A stretch of 64,000 nt of DNA. Origin: Gemmatimonas aurantiaca T-27 (GTDB lineage: Bacteria > Gemmatimonadota > Gemmatimonadetes > Gemmatimonadales > Gemmatimonadaceae). Every line of letters starts with the position of its first letter. The stretch's first letter is position 1. Shown piece after piece: positions 25,868-33,830 of the stretch. Position numbers and translations under genes: made by a program. Below the pieces are notes generated by a model. The model was not told the DNA's origin, did not search any database, and was given only the letters and a program-made list of their open reading frames with translations. The stretch lies in assembly GCF_000010305.1 (NCBI RefSeq), contig NC_012489.1, positions 2,921,646 through 2,985,645 on the forward strand. The letters are read 5' to 3'.

Positions 25868-28075
25868 TTAACGGCCTGGGGGCGTGACGCCTTCGTCCAG
25901 GATGTGCGGCGTGACCAGGATGAGCAGGTCGCGCTTGGTTTCGTTCTTCGTGTTCTGCGAGAAGATCCGACCGACGAACGGGAGGTTCATCAGTACAGGG
26001 ATGCCACTGCGGAAGCGCGTGGTTTCGGTGACCGTGAGGCCGCCGATCACGGCCGCCTCGCCATCCGCCACCAGCACCTGAGATTCGGCTCGCTGGCGAT
26101 TGAAGATCACGCCCACGTCGGTAGAGGCGATTTCCGCGCTCGAGTTTTCCGCCTTGATGTTCAGCATCACCATCTTGTTGTTGGTGATCTGCGGCGTCAC
26201 GGAGAGCTTGATGCCCGCCTCTTCCTTTGAAACCGTCGCTCGAGGGAAAAATGCCGCAGCATTTGGCTGTCCTGCAGCGCCACCACCACCACCACCGCCG
26301 CCGCCACCGCCACCGCCCTGGCCACCGGCGGACGCGTCGATGACACGGATGGGGATTTCCTGGCCGACAAAGATCTCGGCGCTGCGGTTGTTGAGGATCG
26401 TGATGCTCGGCTCCGACTGCACGTCGGCCAGCGACGAGGTCTGGAGCGCGTTCAGGAAGGCCGTCAACTGATACCGACCGAGCGCCGTGCTGTAGATCAG
26501 ATTCAGCGCGTTCGGCTTGATCGCATTGTTGGCGTTTGCAATACCGGCGATGGCATTGCCACCGAGATTGATGCGAGCCGGGCCCTGATAGGGAGAACCA
26601 CCGCCCATGGCATCCGGTACGCCGTCGCCGTCGGTGTCGACGGGCGTGAGCGTGTTCGGATCGGTGCGCGGCACGAGCTGCTGGAAGAACTGCTTGTTGC
26701 CAGTGCCAAGGTCATAGGCAAGACCGATGTCCTGAATGCCCGTGCGGTTGACGAAGATGATCTTGGCCTTGATGGCGACCTGCGGGGTGCGCACATCGAG
26801 CTGCTGAAGGCGCGCCACGATCTCGGGGAGACGGGACGGTACTTCGGTGATGATCAGCTTGTTGGTCGCGCTGTCGGCGGCCACAGAGCCGCGCACCACA
26901 CAGCCCTGTCCACCCATCTGATTCTGTTGCTGGTTGCCACTGCTGCCCTGATTGACGCCCACGCCCATGTCGCGACCGGTCACCGCGGTGCTCATGCCGG
27001 TGCAATCACGCGCCAGCAGCGACTGGACCGTACCGCGAAGCACCGTGGCCTTCGCGTAGTTCACGTCGACGATCTGCGTGATCAGCGGCTCAAGGGCCTG
27101 ATTCTGCGCCAGGTTGCGATAGCTGTCGACCGCGATGATGCCGCTGGCGTCTTCTGTGGCGGCAAGGCCCTGTGCCTGCAGAATGGCCTGCAGCGCGACG
27201 TCCCACGGCTTGTCTGCGATATCGGCGGTCACGACACCCTGCACATCCTTGCCGACCACGATCGTGCGGCCGGAGAACGTCGCGAAGGCCGCGATGACAT
27301 CACGAATATCGGTGCCGTCATAGCTGACGGTGATGCGCGGCCGCGGCTGCGGCTGGCGACGCGTCACCGTGCTCATGCGAGCGGACGCCAGCGGTGCTTC
27401 GACCGCAGGCAGTGGCGTGGGAACCGGTTCGGCCTTCACCACTTCGGCCTTCGGGGCCTCGACCTTCGGGGCCTCGACCTTCGGGGCCTCGACCTTCGGG
27501 GCCTCGACCTTCGGGGCCTCGACCTTCGCCGTCTCAACCTTCGTGGTGGGCGCTGAGACCGGCACATCGAGGTGGCCGGCGGCCACAGCGGTGGTCGTAC
27601 GCACCACGTTGTTGCTGGCCCATGGCGTGAACGCCACCGCGGGTGCGGTCAGCGCGACGCGCACGCTGTTGCCTTCCCGCTGCACGGTGTATCGACGCGA
27701 CGCGTCCAGATCGATGACGAGGCGGACCGTGTCAGCGCGATACTGGGAGAGTCGCACGTTCCGAATCGGGCCGCGCGCCTTGCCGTCATAGGCCGAGCGC
27801 ATGGCGAGATTCGCACCACCGAGGTCGATGACAATACGCGACGGCCCCTCGAGCGTGAAATGCGCCAAGGTCAGACCGGAGTCCGCGGCAATGACCACTT
27901 CTGCGCCGCTGGCGGCCGGTGCGACCTCGATGGCATGCACGCGTCCGCGGACCGGCGCACCATCGTTGAGCGTGATGGCCTTGGCGGCCGAGGGGGCGGT
28001 AGCTGCCGGAGTGCTGGGCGCGAAGCCATACACCAACAGGGCGGCTGTTACCGCAACGGTCGTCGGTCCCATCAT
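25868..28075 (-). CDS. pilQ: type IV pilus secretin PilQ
   Basis: Outer-membrane secretin through which the pilus passes. Domain order: signal peptide (1-~25), AMIN domain (~45-150), a repetitive linker with five perfect VEAPK units (residues ~185-209), an STN/N0-like domain (ISYDGTDIRDVIAAFATFSGR-type segment), an N1 domain and the secretin core (VQSEPSITILNNRSAEIFVGQEIPIRV and KLSVTPQITN as landmarks), ending in LLILVTPHIL. A run of 13 Gly (about residue 590) interrupts the core just after the IRVIDAS segment. The start ATG overlaps the pilP-like stop as ATGA. 735 residues is within the family range. Confidence 0.94.
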   Translation of the reverse strand: MMGPTTVAVTAALLVYGFAPSTPAATAPSAAKAITLNDGAPVRGRVHAIEVAPAASGAEVVIAADSGLTLAHFTLEGPSRIVIDLGGANLAMRSAYDGKARGPIRNVRLSQYRADTVRLVIDLDASRRYTVQREGNSVRVALTAPAVAFTPWASNNVVRTTTAVAAGHLDVPVSAPTTKVETAKVEAPKVEAPKVEAPKVEAPKVEAPKAEVVKAEPVPTPLPAVEAPLASARMSTVTRRQPQPRPRITVSYDGTDIRDVIAAFATFSGRTIVVGKDVQGVVTADIADKPWDVALQAILQAQGLAATEDASGIIAVDSYRNLAQNQALEPLITQIVDVNYAKATVLRGTVQSLLARDCTGMSTAVTGRDMGVGVNQGSSGNQQQNQMGGQGCVVRGSVAADSATNKLIITEVPSRLPEIVARLQQLDVRTPQVAIKAKIIFVNRTGIQDIGLAYDLGTGNKQFFQQLVPRTDPNTLTPVDTDGDGVPDAMGGGSPYQGPARINLGGNAIAGIANANNAIKPNALNLIYSTALGRYQLTAFLNALQTSSLADVQSEPSITILNNRSAEIFVGQEIPIRVIDASAGGQGGGGGGGGGGGGGAAGQPNAAAFFPRATVSKEEAGIKLSVTPQITNNKMVMLNIKAENSSAEIASTDVGVIFNRQRAESQVLVADGEAAVIGGLTVTETTRFRSGIPVLMNLPFVGRIFSQNTKNETKRDLLILVTPHILDEGVTPPGR
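26280..26330 (-). repeat. poly-Gly codon run within pilQ
   Basis: A run of GGN codons (plus-strand cca/ccg triplets) encodes 13 consecutive Gly after GGQ inside the secretin domain. It is a simple triplet tract likely to vary in length by slippage in multiples of 3, which would keep the frame. Confidence 0.8.
27449..27523 (-). repeat. five perfect 15-bp tandem repeats in pilQ
   Basis: The unit CTTCGGGGCCTCGAC (plus-strand reading) occurs five times without change and is followed by a decayed copy at 27524-27538. On the coding strand it encodes VEAPK repeats in the linker between the AMIN and STN domains. Identity at silent positions shows recent expansion or ongoing copy-number change. Confidence 0.95.
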
Positions 28076-28596
28076 GGGTTCCTCACTTTCGTCGTGTCGC
28101 TGCTGAGCGGCAGCGTTTCCTGCCGGTTGAATCCGAATTCTTCGATGGTGAACTGCACGGCCTTTTGGCGAATCGCACTCACGCGCAGGCGTCCGAGCTG
28201 CTGCCCGACGCGAATCCGGTACTGGAGCTTGGAGTAGCTGTCGCGCAGAATCGCGACGGAGTTCTGTCCTTCTGGATCGAACGCCACGGCGGTGAGGCGC
28301 AGGTCGCTGAGCAGCGGACGCACATCGCTGCTGGACATGAGCGACTTGTACGGATCACGACGCCCGCCGCCGCTGTACGAAAAGACCTCGCGATGCAGCG
28401 TGATCTCGGTTGCCGGGGTCGCCGCACCAGTTCCCTTTCGAGCGGCGGCGGCAGCACCAACCGTACCGGCGGCTTCCGTCGACACGACCCGTGCGGGTGT
28501 GGAGGGCTTGGTATCCGCGGTCGCCTGGGCCGTCACCGCCTGAGGCGCGACAAGCAATGCTGTCGCGGTGATCACACGCAGCAGTGAACGGGTCAC
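28072..28596 (-). CDS. pilP: PilP-like pilus assembly protein
   Basis: 174 residues with an N-terminal signal peptide (LLRVITATALLVAPQAVTAQ). A disordered Ala/Thr stretch follows, then a small beta domain. The RRDPYKSL segment and the following LRLTAVAFDPEGQNSVAILRD strand pattern match the PilP/GspC homology-region fold that bridges PilNO and PilQ. No lipobox Cys is seen, unlike proteobacterial PilP. The GTG start overlaps the pilO stop (GTGA at 28593-28596) and the stop overlaps the pilQ start. Sequence similarity alone is weak; position between pilO and pilQ decides the name. Confidence 0.75.
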   Translation of the reverse strand: MTRSLLRVITATALLVAPQAVTAQATADTKPSTPARVVSTEAAGTVGAAAAARKGTGAATPATEITLHREVFSYSGGGRRDPYKSLMSSSDVRPLLSDLRLTAVAFDPEGQNSVAILRDSYSKLQYRIRVGQQLGRLRVSAIRQKAVQFTIEEFGFNRQETLPLSSDTTKVRNP

Positions 28597-29213
28597 GAGG
28601 CACGCTCCTTGGCCTTCGCGGCCGGCCGGGTCTTTTCGACGTACGTCTGCAACGTGATCGTGGACGCGAGTGAGCCCTTTGCTGAAGTGTTCACCTGGCC
28701 TGGCCGAGAGCTGCCAGAGACGCCCGAAGCAATTGAAAAACTCACCGGTGCCACGATACGTGGCAGGGAACCCACGTTGGCGAGGAATTCGCCGAACTGG
28801 TGATAACCACCGATGATCGTGACGGTGTAGCGATAGGTATCGAAGCGATCGCCAACAATGACCGGCTCGGGTACCACGCCTCCGACATCGAGGCCCGCAC
28901 GCCGCGCGGCCGTGCTGACTTCCTCGAGCAGAGCTGGCACCTCATTGCCCGTGGGTACGAGTCGGCGCATGACGGTAAGGGCAGAGCGATTTTCCGCAGC
29001 CTGCGAACGCAGCGTCTCGATGCTGCCGCCGGCGAATTCGCGCGCGGCACGCCGATTGGCTTCTTCGATGGTCGTGATGCGCGACTCGTCGAGGGCAAGC
29101 TGCTCATCCTTTGCAGCGTAGGGATACATCCAGTACAGAACGGCGAGCGCGATGCCGGCGAAGCCAATGAACAGCTTCACCTGGTCACGCTGACTGATGG
29201 GAGCAAGGGCCAT
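28593..29213 (-). CDS. pilO: type IV pilus inner-membrane protein PilO
   Basis: 206 residues: a short cytoplasmic N-terminus, one membrane helix (LFIGFAGIALAVLYWMYPY, about 15-33), a coiled-coil region (~38-75) and a ferredoxin-like periplasmic domain (RRLVPTGNEVPALLEEVSTAARRAGL region, then GGYHQFGEFLANVGSLPRIV). These are PilO hallmarks. It forms the alignment complex with PilM, PilN and PilP. It is 12 bases after pilN and overlaps pilP by 4. Confidence 0.92.
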   Translation of the reverse strand: MALAPISQRDQVKLFIGFAGIALAVLYWMYPYAAKDEQLALDESRITTIEEANRRAAREFAGGSIETLRSQAAENRSALTVMRRLVPTGNEVPALLEEVSTAARRAGLDVGGVVPEPVIVGDRFDTYRYTVTIIGGYHQFGEFLANVGSLPRIVAPVSFSIASGVSGSSRPGQVNTSAKGSLASTITLQTYVEKTRPAAKAKERAS

Positions 29214-29225
29214 GGTGATCTCTGG

Positions 29226-29987
29226 TCAGCGCACGGGGACAACAAGCGGCGACGTCTGCACGACGCCAGCGGGCGGCACTTCATAGGCAGCCGTCAACTC
29301 GAACTGTGTGACGTCCTTGCCTTCGACGATGACGATCTCGGACTTGGTGAGTGAGACCGACTGCACGAAGGGCGAGCTTTCGAGCTGGCGCATGAACATC
29401 GTGAGCGCTTGGATATCGACCGTCTGACCAATCACGCGGAAAGTGAGGGGCGGATGGACTGTTACCGTATCCGGTGTCACGACTGCGGTGTCTTTCTTCT
29501 TCGCTGCGGCACTGGACGGCGTCGCCGCGGCCTGGGCGACACTATCCGTGCCGGGGGGCAGTGGCGTCTTGCTGGTTTGCTCGATGATGGTCAGCCAGGT
29601 ATACGCGGGCAACGCGCGGCTGATCTCATCGAGGATGTGCGCCCAGTTGTAGCGGTTGTCATCGATGGTGCGGATGATCTGCAACTGCCGATGGACCGAA
29701 TCACGTTCGGCCGTGAGGCGATGGCGCGCGTCAAGCACCTTTGCATACCGCGTCGAGTCGCGCAGCGCCGATTCGAGGCGCGTTTCGAGTTCGCCGGCGC
29801 GAGCGCTCTGACCGGTGAACAGAATGCCGACCACGGCGACGGCCGCCACGACCGACGCGGCGGAGCCGAGCAGCCACGGGTCGCGGATATTCGAGCCGAT
29901 GGAAGCCAGTCCGCTGGGAAGGGCGAAGCCAGCGGACTTGCGGGCTCCCTTGCGCGAACCGGGAGCGAGATTGATTTCGAGCATCAT
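29226..29987 (-). CDS. pilN: type IV pilus inner-membrane protein PilN
   Basis: From ATG 29987 the protein has 253 residues. It starts MMLEINLAPG, the conserved N-terminal tail that binds PilM, then one membrane helix (VVAAVAVVGILFTG, ~48-62), a coiled coil and a periplasmic domain containing an Ala/Lys/Thr insert (~150-175). A TTG at 30002 would overlap the pilM stop as TTGA. The ATG is preferred because GAGGA lies 8-9 bases before it and because it gives the canonical tail. It lies between pilM and pilO in the assembly operon. Confidence 0.92.
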   Translation of the reverse strand: MMLEINLAPGSRKGARKSAGFALPSGLASIGSNIRDPWLLGSAASVVAAVAVVGILFTGQSARAGELETRLESALRDSTRYAKVLDARHRLTAERDSVHRQLQIIRTIDDNRYNWAHILDEISRALPAYTWLTIIEQTSKTPLPPGTDSVAQAAATPSSAAAKKKDTAVVTPDTVTVHPPLTFRVIGQTVDIQALTMFMRQLESSPFVQSVSLTKSEIVIVEGKDVTQFELTAAYEVPPAGVVQTSPLVVPVR

Positions 29988-29998
29988 GGCGTGGGTCC

Positions 29999-31042
29999 TC
30001 AAGCCGCTGCGCGGAGCGCGAGTCCAACCGGCAGCATCAGCAGCGGTGCCACTTCATCGGTGGACAGGAATTCGAGAGCACCTTCGCGGACCGTGAGCTT
30101 GGCGAAGGCATTGGCCGGCTGCACCGGAATGCGCAGGCGATCCGAGAGCCACGCGAGCAGGCCCGGAACACGCGCTCCACCGCCGCAGGCGTACACCGCA
30201 CGGATCTGCCCGAAGTTGCGCGAGGAGGTCGCGAGGAACGTCGCGGCGCGTTCCACACCAACGGCGAGTTCTTCGCCGCGTAGCGCGACAGCGTTTTCGA
30301 GGACCGGCTGACGATCGAAGCTGCGGATCAGGTCTTCCGCTTCATCGGCGCTGATGCCTTGTTCGCGCTGCAGATCTTCGCGGAAACGACGGGTACCAAC
30401 GCCCAGATCGCGCGTGAGGATCGGTACACCTTCATCGAGGATATTGAGGTTCGTGACTTCGTTGCCGATGTTGAGCAGCGCCACCGTGCCATTCATGGCA
30501 TCGGGATAGTTCGTCTCGAACGCGTTGTGCAATGCAAACGCATCGACGTCGATGACCGACGCGGTAGCACCGGCTTCCTGCAACAGGCTCTGCTTCGATT
30601 CGACAAGTTCACGCTTGGCCGCGACCAGCAGCACACTCATGTCGAGTCCATCGCTGTCGGGATCCAGCACCTGAAAGTCCAGTTCGACGGAATCCATGTC
30701 GAACGGCACGTGCTGTTCCGCTTCCCACCGCATGAGCTCCCGGGCCTGCGCTTCTTTCACGCGCTCCATGGTGATCTTCTTGACGATCACATCGCGCCCG
30801 CCGACCGCCGTCACGATGTGCTTGGTCTTGATACCGGTGGCCGACAGTGTCTGGCGAATGGCGTCGGCGACGATCCCATGGTCCATGACTTCACCTTCAA
30901 CGATCGCCGTATCGTTGAGCGGCGTGATGACGACCTTGGCCAGCTCGGGTGTGCCGCTGCTGTGGTCGATGACCACAGCCTTCACGAGTCCGGAGCCGAC
31001 ATCCAGTCCGACAGTCAATTTCTTGCGGCCAAAGAGCGCCAT
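29999..31042 (-). CDS. pilM: type IV pilus assembly protein PilM, actin-like ATPase
   Basis: 347 residues from ATG 31042 (MALFGRKK). It is a cytoplasmic actin/FtsA-fold protein that binds the PilN tail. Nucleotide-binding elements visible are VGLDVGSGLVKAVVI near the N-terminus, NIGNEVTNLNIL (phosphate 2) and the ACGGGARVPGLLAWLSDRL adenosine motif. The frame is open 57 codons further upstream, but that part is Arg-rich without family similarity. No clear ribosome-binding site precedes ATG 31042; an ATG at 31081 is an alternative. It is the first gene of pilMNOPQ. Confidence 0.93.
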   Translation of the reverse strand: MALFGRKKLTVGLDVGSGLVKAVVIDHSSGTPELAKVVITPLNDTAIVEGEVMDHGIVADAIRQTLSATGIKTKHIVTAVGGRDVIVKKITMERVKEAQARELMRWEAEQHVPFDMDSVELDFQVLDPDSDGLDMSVLLVAAKRELVESKQSLLQEAGATASVIDVDAFALHNAFETNYPDAMNGTVALLNIGNEVTNLNILDEGVPILTRDLGVGTRRFREDLQREQGISADEAEDLIRSFDRQPVLENAVALRGEELAVGVERAATFLATSSRNFGQIRAVYACGGGARVPGLLAWLSDRLRIPVQPANAFAKLTVREGALEFLSTDEVAPLLMLPVGLALRAAA

Positions 31043-31297
31043 GGGAGTTGGTGGTTGCAGCGTGAGTGCATGCTTGCGCATGCGGGTGTCTCGTCGTGGG
31101 CCCTTCCGACGGGACAGATTGACCTGCCGATTCCGGTCATGTCTCCCTTGAAACGACCCGAGCCTCACGAGGTAACGGCCGCCCCTAGGCGTGCGGCCGG
31201 TACGGCTGCCCACACCGTGATACTGGAGGCCCTTTCCCAGGGGCCTGCAGGTCGGTCTTTCTGACCGGCGAGGGGGTGGCTGGTCGATGGTGCGGCG

Positions 31298-32386
31298 TCA
31301 GGGAGCGCCGAGTGTCCGGAGCTGAAATGGTGCGCTTCTTGGCACCGCGATTGTGGCAAGTGCCATGTCGAGGCGACAGCGATCGAACTGCACGCGAGTC
31401 GCGGAACCCAGTCGTGCCGCGGTGTTTCCGGGAGCAACGCCGACACCCTGCACGATGACACTGCCCTGCACCGTGAGTTGACCGTGACGCGCGTCGAGCG
31501 CACCACGAACGAACAGGAGTCCCTCAACGGTGAGGGCGCCCGTCACCGCGAGATCACCGTCGATGACCAGAAGCCCGCGATAGCGGTCCGTGCCCGTGAG
31601 ATGCACCAGGGGCCCCTGCAGTGACAGCAAATGCCAGTTGGGTGATGAGGTCTCCGCGGCGGGAAGCGGAGCCGGATCGACCGAACGAGGGATCACTCGG
31701 CCCAGGCTCAACGCGGCCGAACGCAGTGCGCCGAACGTATCGCCGCTATCCACCGGCGTTGGTGGCGTCACCGGCATCAGTGTCCACAGACCGGCACTGT
31801 CGGCCTGCACGGTGTGTGCAGCGAAGGCCGCAACGCTGAGCGTATCGCGTTCCGGTCCGCATGGCGATTGTGTGTCAACCAGATCCACACCCGTCACGAG
31901 TGTGGGATCGAGCCCCGTGATACTCCCCTGCACCGTCATGGCAGCGAACAGCGGAACGGCTGGTGATGCAAGCCAGATCACCTGCCGCACCTCTCGCCGC
32001 ACGGCAATGGGGTGGCGCGGATCGCGGAATGACGCCATGGCGCGTACCGTCACGGACAAGGGATGTGTGCGGTGCCGTTCTATCGCCACGTGGTCACCGC
32101 TGGCCAGCACGCTGGCTTGTGTGATGGTGGTGGTGAGATCACGCGTCCACAGGGAATCGCTGCGCCATTGATGCACCGTCTGTGCGAGTGATGCTTGCGC
32201 GGTGAGAGCGAGTCGCTGGGCATGGGTCGCCCGATCGGCGGCGGCGACATCGCGGAGCGTGACCGTACCGAACGTCATGGCGAGAATTCCCACCGCCGCG
32301 AGCGCGATCACGACAAATGGCAGCGTGAAACCAGGCCGAAGCGGAACGACATGATATGCCTTGCTGGCAATTGCCGGCCGATTCAT
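31298..32386 (-). CDS. PilX-like minor prepilin-type protein with repetitive beta C-terminus
   Basis: 362 residues. A short basic leader ending RPG is followed by FTLPFVVIALAAVGILAM, a type III (prepilin-like) hydrophobic segment. The usual Glu at mature position 5 is missing (FTLPF instead of FTLIE), as in PilX/GspK tip proteins. The C-terminal part (GLLVIDGDLAVTGALTVEGLLFVRGALDARHG in pieces, then LTVQGSVIVQG) has the periodic Gly/Val pattern of polymer-forming beta-helices. The start overlaps the PilW-like stop as ATGA. A pilus-tip or priming role is inferred from family and position. Confidence 0.75.
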   Translation of the reverse strand: MNRPAIASKAYHVVPLRPGFTLPFVVIALAAVGILAMTFGTVTLRDVAAADRATHAQRLALTAQASLAQTVHQWRSDSLWTRDLTTTITQASVLASGDHVAIERHRTHPLSVTVRAMASFRDPRHPIAVRREVRQVIWLASPAVPLFAAMTVQGSITGLDPTLVTGVDLVDTQSPCGPERDTLSVAAFAAHTVQADSAGLWTLMPVTPPTPVDSGDTFGALRSAALSLGRVIPRSVDPAPLPAAETSSPNWHLLSLQGPLVHLTGTDRYRGLLVIDGDLAVTGALTVEGLLFVRGALDARHGQLTVQGSVIVQGVGVAPGNTAARLGSATRVQFDRCRLDMALATIAVPRSAPFQLRTLGAP

Positions 32387-33285
32387 GGACGTCCTCCCGC
32401 AGGTGTACCCCGCAGACTGACCGCGAAGGCGGCAGAGTCATAGGTGGCCCGCGATCCCCGCGTCACGGCGCGGGTGACGCGGAGTTCCACATGAATGGCC
32501 GCCGCGGAGTCGAGCCAGAGTGTTTCGTTGCCTTGTGCATCGACCGCACGGACACGCATGCCCCTGCCCGCGGCATTGCGAAGAGGGCCAGCCACCGGCT
32601 GCACGCCATCCCATCCCGATGCGTCACGCGTGCGCCTGCCAAGCCACCAGTGTGTACCACTGCGATAGTGGGAGTAGCGCGTATCCCGTTGGATGTGTGC
32701 TGGAGCCCCGACGAATCGCATGCCGGGCGCGAGAGCATTGGTGGGTAGTGTCCAGCGCAATTGACTGGAGTCGGCACCACAGCGCCCCAGGGTCGCCGCT
32801 GAGGCAGGTCCGGTGATCGCCGTAGTGATGGCCACCGGCGGACTACCCGACGGCACGGGCCAATGCCAGAGCGTGGCGATGTCCCCTGCACGTACCGTGG
32901 AGAGCCATGCCCGATCGGATTCATTCGCGGAAACCGTCAGTGCTCCGCCGGGATCAGTACCGCAGAGACGCACGATGCCCAACTGGGCACGGAATTCGAT
33001 GAGGGAATCGGAGATACTGGCGATGTCCTGCGGACGCAGGGGCGCGAGATCGGTTTCCAAGGCGAGTCGTGCGTGCCGGAGCTCGCGAATCCCACCAGTA
33101 CGCGATTCGGCAGCGCGCATGTGCTGGGCCTGACGAACCAGCAACAGAGCCGCGGCGGCAGCTACGAGTGTCGTGAGCGGGAGGGCCACCAACAGCTCGA
33201 CGAGCGTGAATCCGATCGAGTTGCGGCCTCCGGCATTGGCGTATCCACCGCAACTCCGCTGGCGACGACGATGATGGCCGCTCAT
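32383..33285 (-). CDS. PilW/GspJ-like minor prepilin
   Basis: 300 residues. A 24-residue basic leader ends in the prepilin peptidase site IG/FTLVELLVALPL, with the conserved Glu at mature position 5, then the N-terminal helix. The soluble part resembles long minor pilins of the PilW/GspJ class, with a pair of Cys (VRLCGTD and LGRCGAD) that may form a disulfide. Both ends overlap neighbouring genes by 4 bases (ATGA), so the three minor pilin genes form one translationally coupled unit. The class call rests on length and position. Confidence 0.82.
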   Translation of the reverse strand: MSGHHRRRQRSCGGYANAGGRNSIGFTLVELLVALPLTTLVAAAAALLLVRQAQHMRAAESRTGGIRELRHARLALETDLAPLRPQDIASISDSLIEFRAQLGIVRLCGTDPGGALTVSANESDRAWLSTVRAGDIATLWHWPVPSGSPPVAITTAITGPASAATLGRCGADSSQLRWTLPTNALAPGMRFVGAPAHIQRDTRYSHYRSGTHWWLGRRTRDASGWDGVQPVAGPLRNAAGRGMRVRAVDAQGNETLWLDSAAAIHVELRVTRAVTRGSRATYDSAAFAVSLRGTPAGGRP

Positions 33286-33776
33286 GGATCACACCGGGAT
33301 GCCGTCGAGACCTCCCGCTGAACCTGCCCAGTCGTAGCCATCTGCGCCGCACCGAACGATGACAAGCCCCACGCAGCCCGAATGGTGAGGTGGTGCAGAA
33401 CACCGTCAGCTACCGGTGCGACGTCGATGACCAGGCGCGAGGAGGTCGGTGGGACCAGGCCATTTTCAGCCACCGCACCCGGCGCGCAAACCGCCCGGAG
33501 CCAACGCTGATTGACAACATCCACCGTTGCGAGTGCATGGTCCGTCTGTATGGCCCGATCGACACCGGCGCTGGTGGTGGCCGCGATGAGCTGCAGCAGC
33601 GCAGCCGCCCCTATCAGGAGCACGAGCGAGACCAGACACTCCACGAGGAGGTAGCCGAATCGATTCCCGGATCGACCGTCCAGTCGGCTCAGGGATCGGG
33701 ACTTCGCTGCGTTTCGATTGGGGCGCCGCTGGCACCTGCGAGACCGCGGTGCGACTTCTGGGGGTGTGTTCTGCAT
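33282..33776 (-). CDS. PilV/GspI-like minor prepilin with atypical cleavage motif
   Basis: 164 residues. A long basic leader (Arg-rich, ~41 residues) precedes RFG/YLLVECLVSLVLLIGAAALLQ. The Gly(-1) and Glu(+5) needed by prepilin peptidase are kept, but position +1 is Tyr rather than Phe. The hydrophobic helix and the short globular part (ending in Cys-Asp-Pro) fit small PilV/GspI-type minor pilins. The leader is unusually long, so the true start may be further in, though no better ATG is seen. It is first of three coupled minor pilin genes. Confidence 0.75.
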   Translation of the reverse strand: MQNTPPEVAPRSRRCQRRPNRNAAKSRSLSRLDGRSGNRFGYLLVECLVSLVLLIGAAALLQLIAATTSAGVDRAIQTDHALATVDVVNQRWLRAVCAPGAVAENGLVPPTSSRLVIDVAPVADGVLHHLTIRAAWGLSSFGAAQMATTGQVQREVSTASRCDP

Positions 33777-33830
33777 GGGGCCACGATAGGCCCCGGCTCC
33801 GCAGGGAGCGTCACCAGAACATCGCCGCCG

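Noticed and set aside
27449-27538. Tandem 15-bp repeats considered as a CRISPR-like array
   Set aside because: The units are directly adjacent without spacers and are in frame within pilQ.
31043-31297. Small hairpins (31227-31246 and 31253-31267) between the PilX-like gene and pilM
   Set aside because: Stems are only 5-6 bp and there is no T-run; a terminator or processing role is possible but not supported. No sigma-54 element was found before pilM.
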